A stretch of 16,881 nt of DNA from positions 1-16,881 of the forward strand of contig JADFJY010000013.1 in assembly GCA_022565935.1 (NCBI GenBank), written 5' to 3'. Position 1 is the first letter of the stretch; each line of letters opens with the position of its first letter. Positions 6,463 to 13,975 of the stretch are shown here, piece after piece. The notes below the pieces were generated by a model. It worked only from the letters and a program-made list of their open reading frames with translations. It was not told the DNA's origin and did not search any database. Source of the stretch: Nitrososphaerota archaeon (lineage in GTDB: Archaea; Thermoproteota; Nitrososphaeria; Nitrososphaerales; Nitrosopumilaceae). Both the position numbers and the translations under genes were made by a program.

Positions 6463-7608
6463 ATGTCTGATTATCAAAAAATTGCCCCTATTGTAAATCA
6501 AATCTTAAAAAAATATCAATTGTGTGATAATTGCTTAGGGCGATTATTTTCTAAACAATTACATCTTACATCAAACAAACTTCTTGGTAAAAAACTCAAA
6601 AAAAATCTAAACTCTGCTCAAAAATGCTATATCTGTAGAAATCTATTTGATAATCTAAATTATTTTTTGAAAATGATGATTGATATATCGTCAAATTATT
6701 CTTTTTTGTCATTTAGTGTAGGTGCTATGATCAAACCATCTATTGTTGATAGAGATGATTACATTCGTTCCAAATACAAACTAAAAGGAATTGATAGCAT
6801 AAAGACTGATGTATCTAGAGAATTAAGAAAGTCATTTTCTAAAAAAACAAAAAAGATTGTTAATCTTTTGGATCCTGAAGTAACTTTTACAATAAACTTG
6901 AAAGATGAATCTTGCCAATTGCGTTCAAAATCCATATCTTTTTCTGGAAGATATATCAAAACTTTAAGAGGAATTTCACAAAAGCAAAAATCTTGTACTA
7001 ATTGTTCTGGAAAAGGATGTAGAACCTGTAATTTCCATGGAATTTCAGAATTTGACAGCATTGAAGGAATCATCTCTCAATTCATTTTTGAAAAATTAGG
7101 TGGAACTACTGCTAAATTTACGTGGATTGGTGGTGAAGATAAATCTAGTTTAGTTTTAGGTACAGGGCGACCATTTTTTGTTAAAATTCAAAATCCTCTA
7201 AAAAGAAATTTAAAATCAACTTCAATAAAATCAACTTTTCTTAAAATAACTAATTTCAGACTTGTCCGAGAATCACCAAAAAAACCTCTTAAATTTAATT
7301 CATCAATTGAGATGAAAATTTCTACCGAAGATAAAATTGATTCAAAAAATCTAAAAAAATTAAAAGATCTACAAAAATATCCTATAGTAGTTTATGAAAA
7401 ATCTGGAAAACGTTCTGAGAAAAAAATCTTCTCTGTAAAATACAGAAAAAATTCCAGTAATGCATTTACCTTGTTTATCAAAACTGAAGGAGGATTACCG
7501 GTAAAGCGATTTGTAAATAGTGACGATGTTTCACCTGGAATTTCTCAAATTCTTAACACCGCATGTATGTGTCAGGAATTTGATTTTCTTGATATTGAAA
7601 TACCATGA
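6463..7608 (+). CDS. pus10: tRNA pseudouridine synthase Pus10
   Basis: A 381-residue archaeal Pus10, which makes pseudouridine at tRNA positions 54 and/or 55. The N-terminal accessory part carries CDNC (21/24) and CYIC (55/58), a four-cysteine zinc site. The catalytic part begins near SGRYIKTLRGISQKQ (161-175). The catalytic Asp is Asp226 within GGEDKSSLVLGTGRPF. An extra CxxC..CxxC (178/181, 186/189) sits in the usual CxxC-GxGCxxC segment. The C-terminal end (TEGGLPVKRFVNSDDVSPGI) is also typical. It follows srp54 by 26 bases without a clear TATA box, consistent with operon expression. Very Lys- and Asn-rich, as are its neighbours. Confidence 0.92.
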   Translation: MSDYQKIAPIVNQILKKYQLCDNCLGRLFSKQLHLTSNKLLGKKLKKNLNSAQKCYICRNLFDNLNYFLKMMIDISSNYSFLSFSVGAMIKPSIVDRDDYIRSKYKLKGIDSIKTDVSRELRKSFSKKTKKIVNLLDPEVTFTINLKDESCQLRSKSISFSGRYIKTLRGISQKQKSCTNCSGKGCRTCNFHGISEFDSIEGIISQFIFEKLGGTTAKFTWIGGEDKSSLVLGTGRPFFVKIQNPLKRNLKSTSIKSTFLKITNFRLVRESPKKPLKFNSSIEMKISTEDKIDSKNLKKLKDLQKYPIVVYEKSGKRSEKKIFSVKYRKNSSNAFTLFIKTEGGLPVKRFVNSDDVSPGISQILNTACMCQEFDFLDIEIP

Positions 7609-7660
7609 TCCTTCAATATCTTTAGCCAATCAGAGGTTGATATGTTAATGTTCAAAAATC

Positions 7661-7689
7661 TGTTATCAATTAATGTTATAATGATAACA
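7661..7689. promoter_or_regulatory. inverted repeat upstream of the small basic ORF
   Basis: TGTTATCA (7661-7668) and TGATAACA (7682-7689) are perfect 8-base inverted arms around 13 bases that include a TATA-like GTTATAA. The centre lies about 45 bases before ATG 7719. It could be a regulator operator over the promoter or a weak terminator for pus10. Confidence 0.4.
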
Positions 7690-7718
7690 ATTAACTACTG
7701 TTGAAATTGTAAAAAAAC

Positions 7719-7817
7719 ATGCCAATAAGAAAAAAAAATAAACACAAAAGACGCGCAGATCAAACAGCAGATAGACGTAGAATAAAGAAAGCAAAATCAG
7801 GAAAACCTAGATCCTGA
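7719..7817 (+). CDS. 32-residue, highly basic small protein
   Basis: ATG 7719 to TGA 7817 encodes MPIRKKNKHKRRADQTADRR followed by RIKKAKSGKPRS. Fifteen of 32 residues are Lys or Arg and there is no hydrophobic core, a composition typical of short ribosomal or nucleic-acid-binding proteins that fold only on RNA. It does not match the ribosomal protein eL41 sequence that I know. It is in a 250-base gap between pus10 and an HExxH protein gene, on the same strand, among translation genes. Coding status is supported by biased amino-acid composition and clean start and stop, but it is short enough that comparison with relatives is needed. Confidence 0.6.
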   Translation: MPIRKKNKHKRRADQTADRRRIKKAKSGKPRS

Positions 7818-7859
7818 TTAAATCAACGTTTTTACATTCAAAATTCTCGATGTGGAGCA

Positions 7860-8567
7860 TTGGATCCATTAGTACGCTTGAAAGATGCACATACCAAAGG
7901 AATCATTCCTGATGATGTGTATGACCTTACAGTAAAACGTTTTCCAATAACTGTTGCAGGCATAAATAGAATTGAAAAAGCTTCAGGAATTAAATTTCCT
8001 ATTGCCTATGTAGAACCTTCTCTTGTAATATCATCTCCAGATCCAAATTCTTATGAGTATGGAATTTTATTTGCTAGAACAATTCCTGTGTTGTTTGAAG
8101 ATAAATTTCAGGTTGTAATCCAGATTTCTGCACCTTTGGTTGCTTATGGACTTAAAGGAACAATTCATGCAATTTTGGCACACGAGTTTTTACATTTTCT
8201 AGAATTAATAAGGAGAATTTCAAAGATGGAGTTACTTTCAGATGAAATTTCTGGAAATTTATTTGAAAATGTTTACAGTGATGAAACTAGATTGTTTGAA
8301 CCAAGAGTTGTCTTCAAAGATCGTACTTTGTTAAATCATATTACAAAAAAATTTCCTGCTGGTTTCCGTGATTATAAACTTGAAGACAAAGCCATAAAAT
8401 TTTGGGCTGATAGAAATCTACCTAAAATTAATATCTCTTTAGATACTAATACTGTAAAATTGTCTGTAGAATCTCTTTCTAAAATTAAATTGGCTCCTGC
8501 GTTTCTTTCCAAAATTGAACAATTACAAGAAAAAAGTTCTAAAATTCATAAAAAAAAATTGTATTAA
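7860..8567 (+). CDS. HExxH-containing protein, putative zinc-dependent protease-like
   Basis: A 235-residue protein read from TTG 7860 (M/L-DPLVRLKDAHTKGIIPDD). No better in-frame start exists nearby. Residues 104-114 read AILAHEFLHFL: HEFLH (108-112) fits the HExxH zinc motif, preceded by the usual small/hydrophobic helix positions. Acidic residues downstream (E124, D128, E129) could supply a third ligand, but I cannot tell which. No signal peptide or membrane segment is seen, so a cytoplasmic location is likely. The C-terminal 60 residues are Lys/Ser-rich. It is followed tail to tail by TBP with a gap of 17 bases. The metal motif is seen; protease activity is inference. Confidence 0.75.
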   Translation: MDPLVRLKDAHTKGIIPDDVYDLTVKRFPITVAGINRIEKASGIKFPIAYVEPSLVISSPDPNSYEYGILFARTIPVLFEDKFQVVIQISAPLVAYGLKGTIHAILAHEFLHFLELIRRISKMELLSDEISGNLFENVYSDETRLFEPRVVFKDRTLLNHITKKFPAGFRDYKLEDKAIKFWADRNLPKINISLDTNTVKLSVESLSKIKLAPAFLSKIEQLQEKSSKIHKKKLY

Positions 8568-8584
8568 CTTCTGTTAATGGCTAT

Positions 8585-9145
8585 CTAATCATACATCATC
8601 AAGTCTTTTTCTTCAAGCAAACTGTGAAGATTATTTACTGAGCGATACACATCCTTCTCGGTTTTGGCTCCTGTACAGACTAGTTTTCCTGATGCAAAAA
8701 GTAGAATAACTGTTTTAGGATCAAGCATTCTGTGAATAACACCCGGAAATTGTTCAGGTTCATACATACTTCTGGGCAACGTTCTTGCTGCACGTTCAAT
8801 ATGAATCCGTCCTCCAAGATTAATTGATGATACAATATTTTGTATAGTAACAACTGCATCTTTTTTGATTTTGATTCCACCTTTTCTTAATTTTTCAACT
8901 ACCAAGTTTACAGCCTTCACAGCAAGTTCTGATGATTTTGAGCCAGTACATACCATCTTTCCTGTACTGAAAAGTAATGTTGCCGTTTTGGGTGTTTTTA
9001 GACGAAATACTGCACCTGGAAATTGTTCAGGATGGTACTCTACATCAGGGAATTCTTTTTGAATTTTGTAAAGATCTAATTTTTGGTCTATTGTAGCTGA
9101 TGCTACAACATTTACAATTTCAATTATAGGTTTAGTAAATACCAA
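8585..9145 (-). CDS. tbp: TATA-box-binding protein (TBP)
   Basis: A 186-residue TBP made of two direct repeats of the saddle fold: IVNVVASATIDQKLDLY with EYHPEQFPGAVFRLKTPK and LLFSTGKMVCTGSKS, then IQNIVSSINLGGRIHIE with YEPEQFPGVIHRMLDPK and LLFASGKLVCTGAK. The four DNA-intercalating Phe positions (QFPG.xxR and LLFxxGK) are mostly as expected. It is the core promoter recognition factor with TFB. I choose TTG 9145 (M-VFTKPIIEIVNVV) since family proteins start just before TKP, and a TTTAAA box lies about 29 bases upstream. The longer frame from ATG 9193 adds 16 residues and would put that promoter inside the gene. Confidence 0.95.
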   Translation of the reverse strand: MVFTKPIIEIVNVVASATIDQKLDLYKIQKEFPDVEYHPEQFPGAVFRLKTPKTATLLFSTGKMVCTGSKSSELAVKAVNLVVEKLRKGGIKIKKDAVVTIQNIVSSINLGGRIHIERAARTLPRSMYEPEQFPGVIHRMLDPKTVILLFASGKLVCTGAKTEKDVYRSVNNLHSLLEEKDLMMYD

Positions 9146-9170
9146 CGAAAAATAAATTACACAAACCCCA

Positions 9171-9177
9171 TTTAAAG
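9171..9177 (-). promoter_or_regulatory. TATA box of the TBP gene
   Basis: On the minus strand CTTTAAA is centred about 29 bases before TTG 9145. It supports a leaderless mRNA starting at or next to that TTG. Confidence 0.55.
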
Positions 9178-9324
9178 CGATATCATGTATCATGCTAGAT
9201 GTAATTTATGGTAATTTACGCTAAATTTTATAACAAAATCATGTTTAATGTACTAGTGTGAAAAAAACATACATACATTTGGTGTTTAATTTTAAATGAA
9301 AATTTATCTAATTTAAGAAATTTA

Positions 9325-9495
9325 CTAAATAAATTCTGTTAGTCCACACTTTCCACATGTCTGTCTGTCTTTGTGTTTTGACATAAATACGCCTTTTCCA
9401 CATCTTGCACAAACTTTTCTCATTCTTGTTATTTTATCACCATCAATTTTGAAATATTTGTAAACATTTGGGCTAGAGCCTTTTTTTCCTACCAT
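9325..9495 (-). CDS. rps27ae: ribosomal protein eS31 (S27ae)
   Basis: A 56-residue zinc-finger ribosomal protein of the small subunit: MVGKKGSSPNVYKYFKIDGD, then RKVCARCGKGVF and RQTCGKCGLTEF. The CxxC..CxxC pattern (Cys29, 32, 47 and 50) is the S27a zinc ribbon; archaeal forms lack the fused ubiquitin of eukaryotes, as here. Two start codons are possible, ATG 9498 and ATG 9495; both overlap the eS24 stop TGA (9497-9495) in the string ATGATG, so translation is coupled. The gene ends at TAG 9325. I use 9495, the start that gives the standard MVGKKG end. Confidence 0.93.
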   Translation of the reverse strand: MVGKKGSSPNVYKYFKIDGDKITRMRKVCARCGKGVFMSKHKDRQTCGKCGLTEFI

Positions 9496-9911
9496 CATTT
9501 AGTCTTCTCTTCATTTTTGGATTTTTTTGTTGACTCTTCTTCTTTAACTTCTGTATCTTTTGCTGGTGCTTCTTCTGTTGTTTCAGCTTCTGCTAGTTTG
9601 GCTTTTGTTCTTTCTAGTCTTGAGAAAATTGTTGGGTTGATCTGTCTTTTTGCCAATGCTTCATCATCATAAACATAGAAAGTTCCTGTAATCAATGGTT
9701 TTCCAACATGATTTTTTAATCCCATTGGAATTACAACCTTGCCGTCTAGTTTGAATTTTTTAGTAATCATCTCTAAAGCTTCAAGTTTTTTGAGTTTACC
9801 ACCTAATCCTGTAAAATTACATGTTAGCTCTCTTCTAGATAGAAATGTGTTGTCTATGTCTGCAATAGTCTCAATAATGGACATGTACCCAAAATCCTTT
9901 GGATATTTCAT
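9495..9911 (-). CDS. rps24e: ribosomal protein eS24
   Basis: A 138-residue small-subunit protein. The core fold runs from about residue 10 (MSIIETIADIDNTFLSRREL) through VIPMGLKNHVGKPLITGTFY. The last 40 residues are a charged Glu/Lys/Thr-rich tail (KAKLAEAETTEEAPAKDTEV and on), longer than in many archaea. ATG 9911 is favoured because a CTTAAATTT box on the minus strand (9937-9945) lies about 30 bases upstream; the internal ATG at 9884 is the other candidate. It is first in a two-gene operon with eS31, whose start overlaps its stop. A divergent promoter for the DUF309 gene lies in the same 47-base gap. Confidence 0.93.
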   Translation of the reverse strand: MKYPKDFGYMSIIETIADIDNTFLSRRELTCNFTGLGGKLKKLEALEMITKKFKLDGKVVIPMGLKNHVGKPLITGTFYVYDDEALAKRQINPTIFSRLERTKAKLAEAETTEEAPAKDTEVKEEESTKKSKNEEKTK

Positions 9912-9958
9912 ATAAACCTTGATTGTAATATGAAAAGAAATTTAAGAAATTCCTATAA

Positions 9959-10528
9959 ATGAATGTCATGGAACGCTATATGCTACATTTTAAAAATAAG
10001 GACTATGGTCCTGAACATTCCCGTGAGATAGTCAACAAGGCTCGTGATCTCACGTCTGATCTCAATGTATCAGTAAGAGTTGCCAGAATTGCAAGTAAAT
10101 TTGTAGAGTTAGACGTGGGAGTTGAAAAAGAGGACCTTGATACACTTGTTGAAAGATTATCTCCAATAGGATCTATTGATAATATCCGGCATGTTATAGA
10201 AGAAGAGATAGATAAAGAACAAGGCATTCAAGATGGAATTTTCTACTTTAACAATGAAAGATTTTGGGAATGTCATGAGGCATTTGAAGGTGTTTGGAAA
10301 AAGTGTTTTGGACGAGAAAAAGAAATTGTTAATGGAATAATTCTATTTGCAGTTGCATTTGCACATGCTCAAGAAGATGAGCTCAGCATTGGAATTGGAA
10401 TGTTACACAGAGTTTTAGAGAAATTAGGTACATCCCCTTCTGTATACCATTCAATAGATGTAGACAGAATTAGAAACAAAGCAATTGAAATGCAACAAGC
10501 AAATAACTTGACTATTTTTGAGATTTAA
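9959..10528 (+). CDS. DUF309-domain protein
   Basis: A 189-residue protein. The C-terminal half carries the DUF309 signature: FNNERFWECHEAFEGVWKK (97-115), where His106 and Glu107 are conserved, then EIVNGIILFAVAFAHAQEDE and GIGMLHRVLEKLG. DUF309 is a small helical domain of unknown biochemical role. The N-terminal 85 residues (ARDLTSDLNVSVRVARIASK and on) are alpha/beta, perhaps ferredoxin-like, and not recognised. Start may be ATG 9959 or ATG 9968; the shared AT box at about 9939-9945 suits 9968. It is divergent from eS24 and overlaps the 3' end of apgM by 17 bases. Confidence 0.8.
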   Translation: MNVMERYMLHFKNKDYGPEHSREIVNKARDLTSDLNVSVRVARIASKFVELDVGVEKEDLDTLVERLSPIGSIDNIRHVIEEEIDKEQGIQDGIFYFNNERFWECHEAFEGVWKKCFGREKEIVNGIILFAVAFAHAQEDELSIGIGMLHRVLEKLGTSPSVYHSIDVDRIRNKAIEMQQANNLTIFEI

Positions 10529-11798
10529 TTAATTCTAAAGCTTTTGGAACTACTTCTGCACCTTGAAGCAAACCAATACTTCCTTTCTTAGCTTGCTCTT
10601 CAGTCATTCTTGTTGTTCCATCATTTTTGATAAAATCACCTGAAACTAAAACTGGAACCGGATCATCACTATGTCCTTTGTTAATACATGGTGTTGAATG
10701 ATCAGCTGAAATGATAATTGCTACTTTACTTGCGTCAATGTTTTCAATTAGGGTTTTAAAAAATCTCTGATCAATTTCTTCTATGTTTTTTGTTTTTCCA
10801 ACTGCATCTCCATCATGACCAAATTCATCTGGTCCCTTGAGATGAACATAAATTGCGTTTTGAGTCTTCATCGCATTAGCAGCTACTCTTGCTTTTTCTT
10901 CATAGTCTGTTAGTCCACCAGCTTCATATGCTTTCATTTTGAGAACTTCTGAAATTCCAAGCTCTACTGGCATATCTACAATACATGAAAATTTCATAGC
11001 ATATTTTTCATTAATTGGAATAACATCTGGATATTTGTTACCTGCATCTCTAAGTAAAATACAACTAAGTTGCTTTTTGTTTTGTTCTTGTCTTTTTTTG
11101 TTAATTTTACTATCTTTCATTATATCCATTGCTTGTTCTGAAAATTCATTTACAAGATTTGCAGTAAATTTGGAATCTTCAGTTCCTTCTAGCGGCAAAC
11201 ATTTTTCAATTTTTAGGAAATCTCCAACTGCTTTCGCTACTCCCATACCGCCAATATTGCTGTATGCTGGATCAGTATTAGTTATTCTTGCCGATAGTTT
11301 TTGAGATTTTACTCTAATCCTAACTGTTACTCTATGCCCAATTGTTGGAGAAACTACAACTGATGTGTCAGGATGAGAAATTTTGATATTTTCTTCAATT
11401 TCTTTTGCTATTCCACACGTATCTTCTTTTTCAATATGTCTTCCAGCTCTTCTATCTATGATAATTCCTTCTTCATTTAATGTAGAAAAATTTCCTCTCA
11501 GTGCTAAATCACCATCTTTAAAGTCAATTCCAATTCCTATGGCTTCAATCACTCCACGACCAACATATTCTGTATGATTGAATTTGTATCCTAACATATT
11601 GAAAACAGCAATATCTGATTCTGGTGCAATTCCCTTTCCAACAGAAATTACTTCTCCTATTGCACCATTGCTGGCAATTTTGTCTAACGTTGGCGTATTT
11701 GCAGCCTCTAGTGGTGTTTTTCCATCTAAATCTGGGTGTGGAAGATCTCCAACACCATCTAAAAGGACGTAAATCATATGAATATCTGAGTTATCCAA
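10512..11798 (-). CDS. apgM: 2,3-bisphosphoglycerate-independent phosphoglycerate mutase (archaeal type)
   Basis: A 428-residue enzyme of the alkaline phosphatase superfamily that interconverts 3- and 2-phosphoglycerate in gluconeogenesis. The metal-binding Asp is in YVLLDGVGDLPH, and the nucleophile Ser61 in GIAPESDIAVFNMLGY. The VKPDxxGxGxH-like segment appears as HLKGPDEFGHDGD, then ISADHSTPC. Archaeal apgM is about 400-430 residues, as here. The longest frame starts at TTG 11798; the internal ATG at 11777 (MIYVLLDG) matches many family starts. A CTTTAAAG box (11832-11839) precedes both. Its 3' end overlaps the DUF309 gene tail to tail. Confidence 0.94.
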   Translation of the reverse strand: MDNSDIHMIYVLLDGVGDLPHPDLDGKTPLEAANTPTLDKIASNGAIGEVISVGKGIAPESDIAVFNMLGYKFNHTEYVGRGVIEAIGIGIDFKDGDLALRGNFSTLNEEGIIIDRRAGRHIEKEDTCGIAKEIEENIKISHPDTSVVVSPTIGHRVTVRIRVKSQKLSARITNTDPAYSNIGGMGVAKAVGDFLKIEKCLPLEGTEDSKFTANLVNEFSEQAMDIMKDSKINKKRQEQNKKQLSCILLRDAGNKYPDVIPINEKYAMKFSCIVDMPVELGISEVLKMKAYEAGGLTDYEEKARVAANAMKTQNAIYVHLKGPDEFGHDGDAVGKTKNIEEIDQRFFKTLIENIDASKVAIIISADHSTPCINKGHSDDPVPVLVSGDFIKNDGTTRMTEEQAKKGSIGLLQGAEVVPKALELIKSQK

Positions 11799-12002
11799 AA
11801 TATCCCTGTCTATCCAAGATCAGATACTTTCCTTTAAAGCTTACATCAAAATATACGATCAAAATAAAATATGAAAATTAATTCTGTAGTTTTTTCGATT
11901 TTCAAAACAGTTCATTTTTGATGAAAGTGTGATTTTCCTAATACTGTGAAAATTTAATTGTAATTTTTTTTAATTTTGACATTAATTGGTTCTTAGTAAA
12001 CG

Positions 12003-12008
12003 TTTTAA
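12003..12008 (+). promoter_or_regulatory. TATA-like box for the GalT-like gene
   Basis: TTTTAA is centred about 28 bases before ATG 12034 and argues for that start rather than TTG 11986. The rest of 11799-12002 is AT-rich and I see no gene in it. Confidence 0.4.
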
Positions 12009-12033
12009 CAGACATTTACTTTCAATAACAATT

Positions 12034-13050
12034 ATGGGAGATATGCGCAAGGGTTATGTTTCTGAACGTTTCATGATTGTTTCAAAAAAAGATGACAAAG
12101 TTGTAGATCCAAAAAAATTTCCTTTTGCTCCTGGAAATGAATCCATGACAAATCCTTCTGTTTTGTCTCTTGTTGCAAGAGAAGGAATGTTACAACGTCT
12201 TCAAGATAATGAAGATGATTATGTAAAGAATTGGTCCATTAGAGTTTTTGAAAGTAAAAATCCTATAGTTTCAATTGACACTGAAAACTCTTACAGCGAT
12301 AGACCTTTCTATAGTGAACCTGCATATGGCTATCATTATATTGTTGTTATAACACCAAATAAAAAAAACACATTTGCAACAATTGATACTGAACAATGGT
12401 CAAATGTTCTTGTTGTAGTTCAAGATAGATTAAGATGGCTTTATACACAAAAAGGAGTAACTTATGTTACAATTTATGGTGATCATGGAGAACTAGCTGG
12501 CAATACAAATCCACATCCTCATCTTCATCTTTTGACATTCTCCACAATTCCTCCAGTAATTGAGGAGGAAGCAGAAGCCTCTCACATAATTCTAAATGAG
12601 AAAGGTGTTTGTCCTATGTGTCAGGTAGTAAATGAGGAGATTGGTGGTCCTAGACAGGTTCTTCAAACAGACGGATTTATTGCATTTTGTCCATGGGCTG
12701 CTTCATATCCATATGAATTTTGGATTTCTCCCAAAAAACATACCACTAGTTTCTCTAAAATAACTCAAAAAGAAATCAATGATTTATCATTAATTCTGAG
12801 GTCAACTTTGGGCGGTCTTTCAAAAACCATCAAAAATGTTTCATATAGTATGGTGTTCCATTTATCCCCTGAAAAGAAAAACAGTAGACAAATTCATTGG
12901 CATATTGAAATATATCCAATTACAAAACCTTGGTCTGGTTTAGAACGCGGGTATGGAATTTTCTTAAATGATATATCTCCTGAAGATGCCGCTGAAAAAC
13001 TTGGGGCAGCATGTAGGAAAGAATTAGCTGCTCTTGTTGGAATTGTATGA
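12034..13050 (+). CDS. GalT-like nucleotidyltransferase/HIT-superfamily protein, divergent
   Basis: A 338-residue protein with the two-domain GalT layout. It starts MGDMRKGYVSERFMIVSKK like other family members, which is why I use ATG 12034 (the longer frame opens at TTG 11986). The active-site loop NPHPHLHL has H161, H163 and H165. Canonical GalT has HxHxQ, so the usual Gln is His, as in HIT hydrolases. The N-terminal CPFCPGNE zinc site is changed to FPFAPGNE (29-36), losing both cysteines. A later CPMC (193-196) and HWHIEIYP (288-295) are intact. Reaction and sugar are therefore uncertain: a nucleotide-sugar or dinucleotide phosphorylase/hydrolase is possible. It stands alone, 42 bases before the next gene. 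Confidence 0.8.
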   Translation: MGDMRKGYVSERFMIVSKKDDKVVDPKKFPFAPGNESMTNPSVLSLVAREGMLQRLQDNEDDYVKNWSIRVFESKNPIVSIDTENSYSDRPFYSEPAYGYHYIVVITPNKKNTFATIDTEQWSNVLVVVQDRLRWLYTQKGVTYVTIYGDHGELAGNTNPHPHLHLLTFSTIPPVIEEEAEASHIILNEKGVCPMCQVVNEEIGGPRQVLQTDGFIAFCPWAASYPYEFWISPKKHTTSFSKITQKEINDLSLILRSTLGGLSKTIKNVSYSMVFHLSPEKKNSRQIHWHIEIYPITKPWSGLERGYGIFLNDISPEDAAEKLGAACRKELAALVGIV

Positions 13051-13062
13051 TTTTTTGAATGG

Positions 13063-13070
13063 TTTATTTA
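13063..13070 (+). promoter_or_regulatory. TATA-like box for the membrane protein gene
   Basis: TTTATTTA is centred about 26 bases before ATG 13093 in the 42-base gap after the GalT-like gene. Confidence 0.45.
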
Positions 13071-13092
13071 TCAACTAAAATTTGTTAGAATT

Positions 13093-13533
13093 ATGGCGAC
13101 TGAGACATGGCTTGCAATAATTAGTATTGCTTTGTTTGTAATGTTTGCAGCAGAAATGATTTCAGTTTACAACTTTATGATTGATATTCCTCAAGATGAT
13201 GCCTTTTTTGGTTCGTTTTCTGCAGATACAAAACTAATTCAATTCATTTCAATTGGATTTGCCCCAGCTGTAATTTTAGCAGGAATTGCCTATATCATGA
13301 CAAAAGAATATGGTTCAAAACGAATTGGAGGAATGATTATTGCAGGTGGGATAATTCTGTTAGTAGGAATGTATGTTTGTTATTCTATGCTAATTAGAAT
13401 TGATGATAAATACATTACAGATTCTGTAAAATATTTACCAATTTTATTTATGGTGTTATCTATTCCTATTATGGGTGTTGGAGCTTATTTGACCAAGCAG
13501 AGAAAAAGGCGTCCTAAAAAAGAATATTTCTAG
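13093..13533 (+). CDS. four-helix membrane protein, unknown function
   Basis: A 146-residue protein with four hydrophobic segments at about residues 7-30, 50-73, 79-100 and 113-132, and a basic C-terminal tail (TKQRKRRPKKEYF) that should stay in the cytoplasm. The loop after helix 1 holds an acidic stretch (DIPQDDAFF). No catalytic or channel signature is seen and no family is recognised. It has its own TATA-like box, and overlaps the acetyltransferase gene tail to tail by 4 bases (13530-13533). Confidence 0.75.
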   Translation: MATETWLAIISIALFVMFAAEMISVYNFMIDIPQDDAFFGSFSADTKLIQFISIGFAPAVILAGIAYIMTKEYGSKRIGGMIIAGGIILLVGMYVCYSMLIRIDDKYITDSVKYLPILFMVLSIPIMGVGAYLTKQRKRRPKKEYF

Positions 13534-13967
13534 ATGTGATCAAATCTTAATTCACTTGCAATATGCTTGAAACCAAGTTTTTCATAAAATGGTTTTACAT
13601 CATCTGTACAATCTAAAATTGTCTTATAGCAGCCACTATTCTTTGCAAATTCAAGAAGAAATTTCATAATTTTTTCACCTATTTTTTGTCTTTGAAATTT
13701 TTTATCTACTACAACATCTTCTATATGCCCTACTAATCCACCTTTGTGAATAAATTTTGGCTCAATCAAAAGTGTTGTAGATCCTACAATTTTTCCATCT
13801 AATTCTGCAACTGCTACTATATGATCTGGATTTGAATTAATTTTTTCAAAAATTTCATCAGCTTTGTTTCTGTCAATATCACTTGCTTGTCTTAACGAAT
13901 CAAGTGTTGTTAGAAATCCATTCCAGAGGTCTTCTTTTCTTAATTCTCTGATGATTGGTTCACTCAT
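13530..13967 (-). CDS. GNAT acetyltransferase resembling glucosamine-6-phosphate N-acetyltransferase (GNA1)
   Basis: A 145-residue single GNAT domain. The stretch FIHKGGLVGHIEDVVVDKKF (73-92), followed by the CoA-binding region and GCYKTILDCTDDVKPFYEKLGF, follows the eukaryotic GNA1 pattern (xxIHxxGLVGHIEDxxV, GCYKxILDC, FYEKxGF) closely, so acetyl-CoA:glucosamine-6-phosphate acetylation is the best guess. The motif A loop reads QRQKIGE, with Lys where the first conserved Gly usually sits. It lies 8 bases behind the sugar nucleotidyltransferase gene on the same strand, so the two likely act in one nucleotide-sugar pathway such as UDP-GlcNAc. Substrate is inference; the GNAT fold is firm. Confidence 0.85.
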   Translation of the reverse strand: MSEPIIRELRKEDLWNGFLTTLDSLRQASDIDRNKADEIFEKINSNPDHIVAVAELDGKIVGSTTLLIEPKFIHKGGLVGHIEDVVVDKKFQRQKIGEKIMKFLLEFAKNSGCYKTILDCTDDVKPFYEKLGFKHIASELRFDHI

Positions 13968-13975
13968 TTTTATTT

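Noticed and set aside
8680..8880. 66-residue minus-strand frame
   Set aside because: It lies within TBP in another frame; TBP is certain.
11624..11881. 85-residue plus-strand frame
   Set aside because: It is antisense to the N-terminus of phosphoglycerate mutase and its promoter region, with no domain.
11880..12002. Possible C/D sRNA because of TTGATGA near 11919
   Set aside because: There is no matching D box, no C'/D' pair and no terminal stem at correct spacing.
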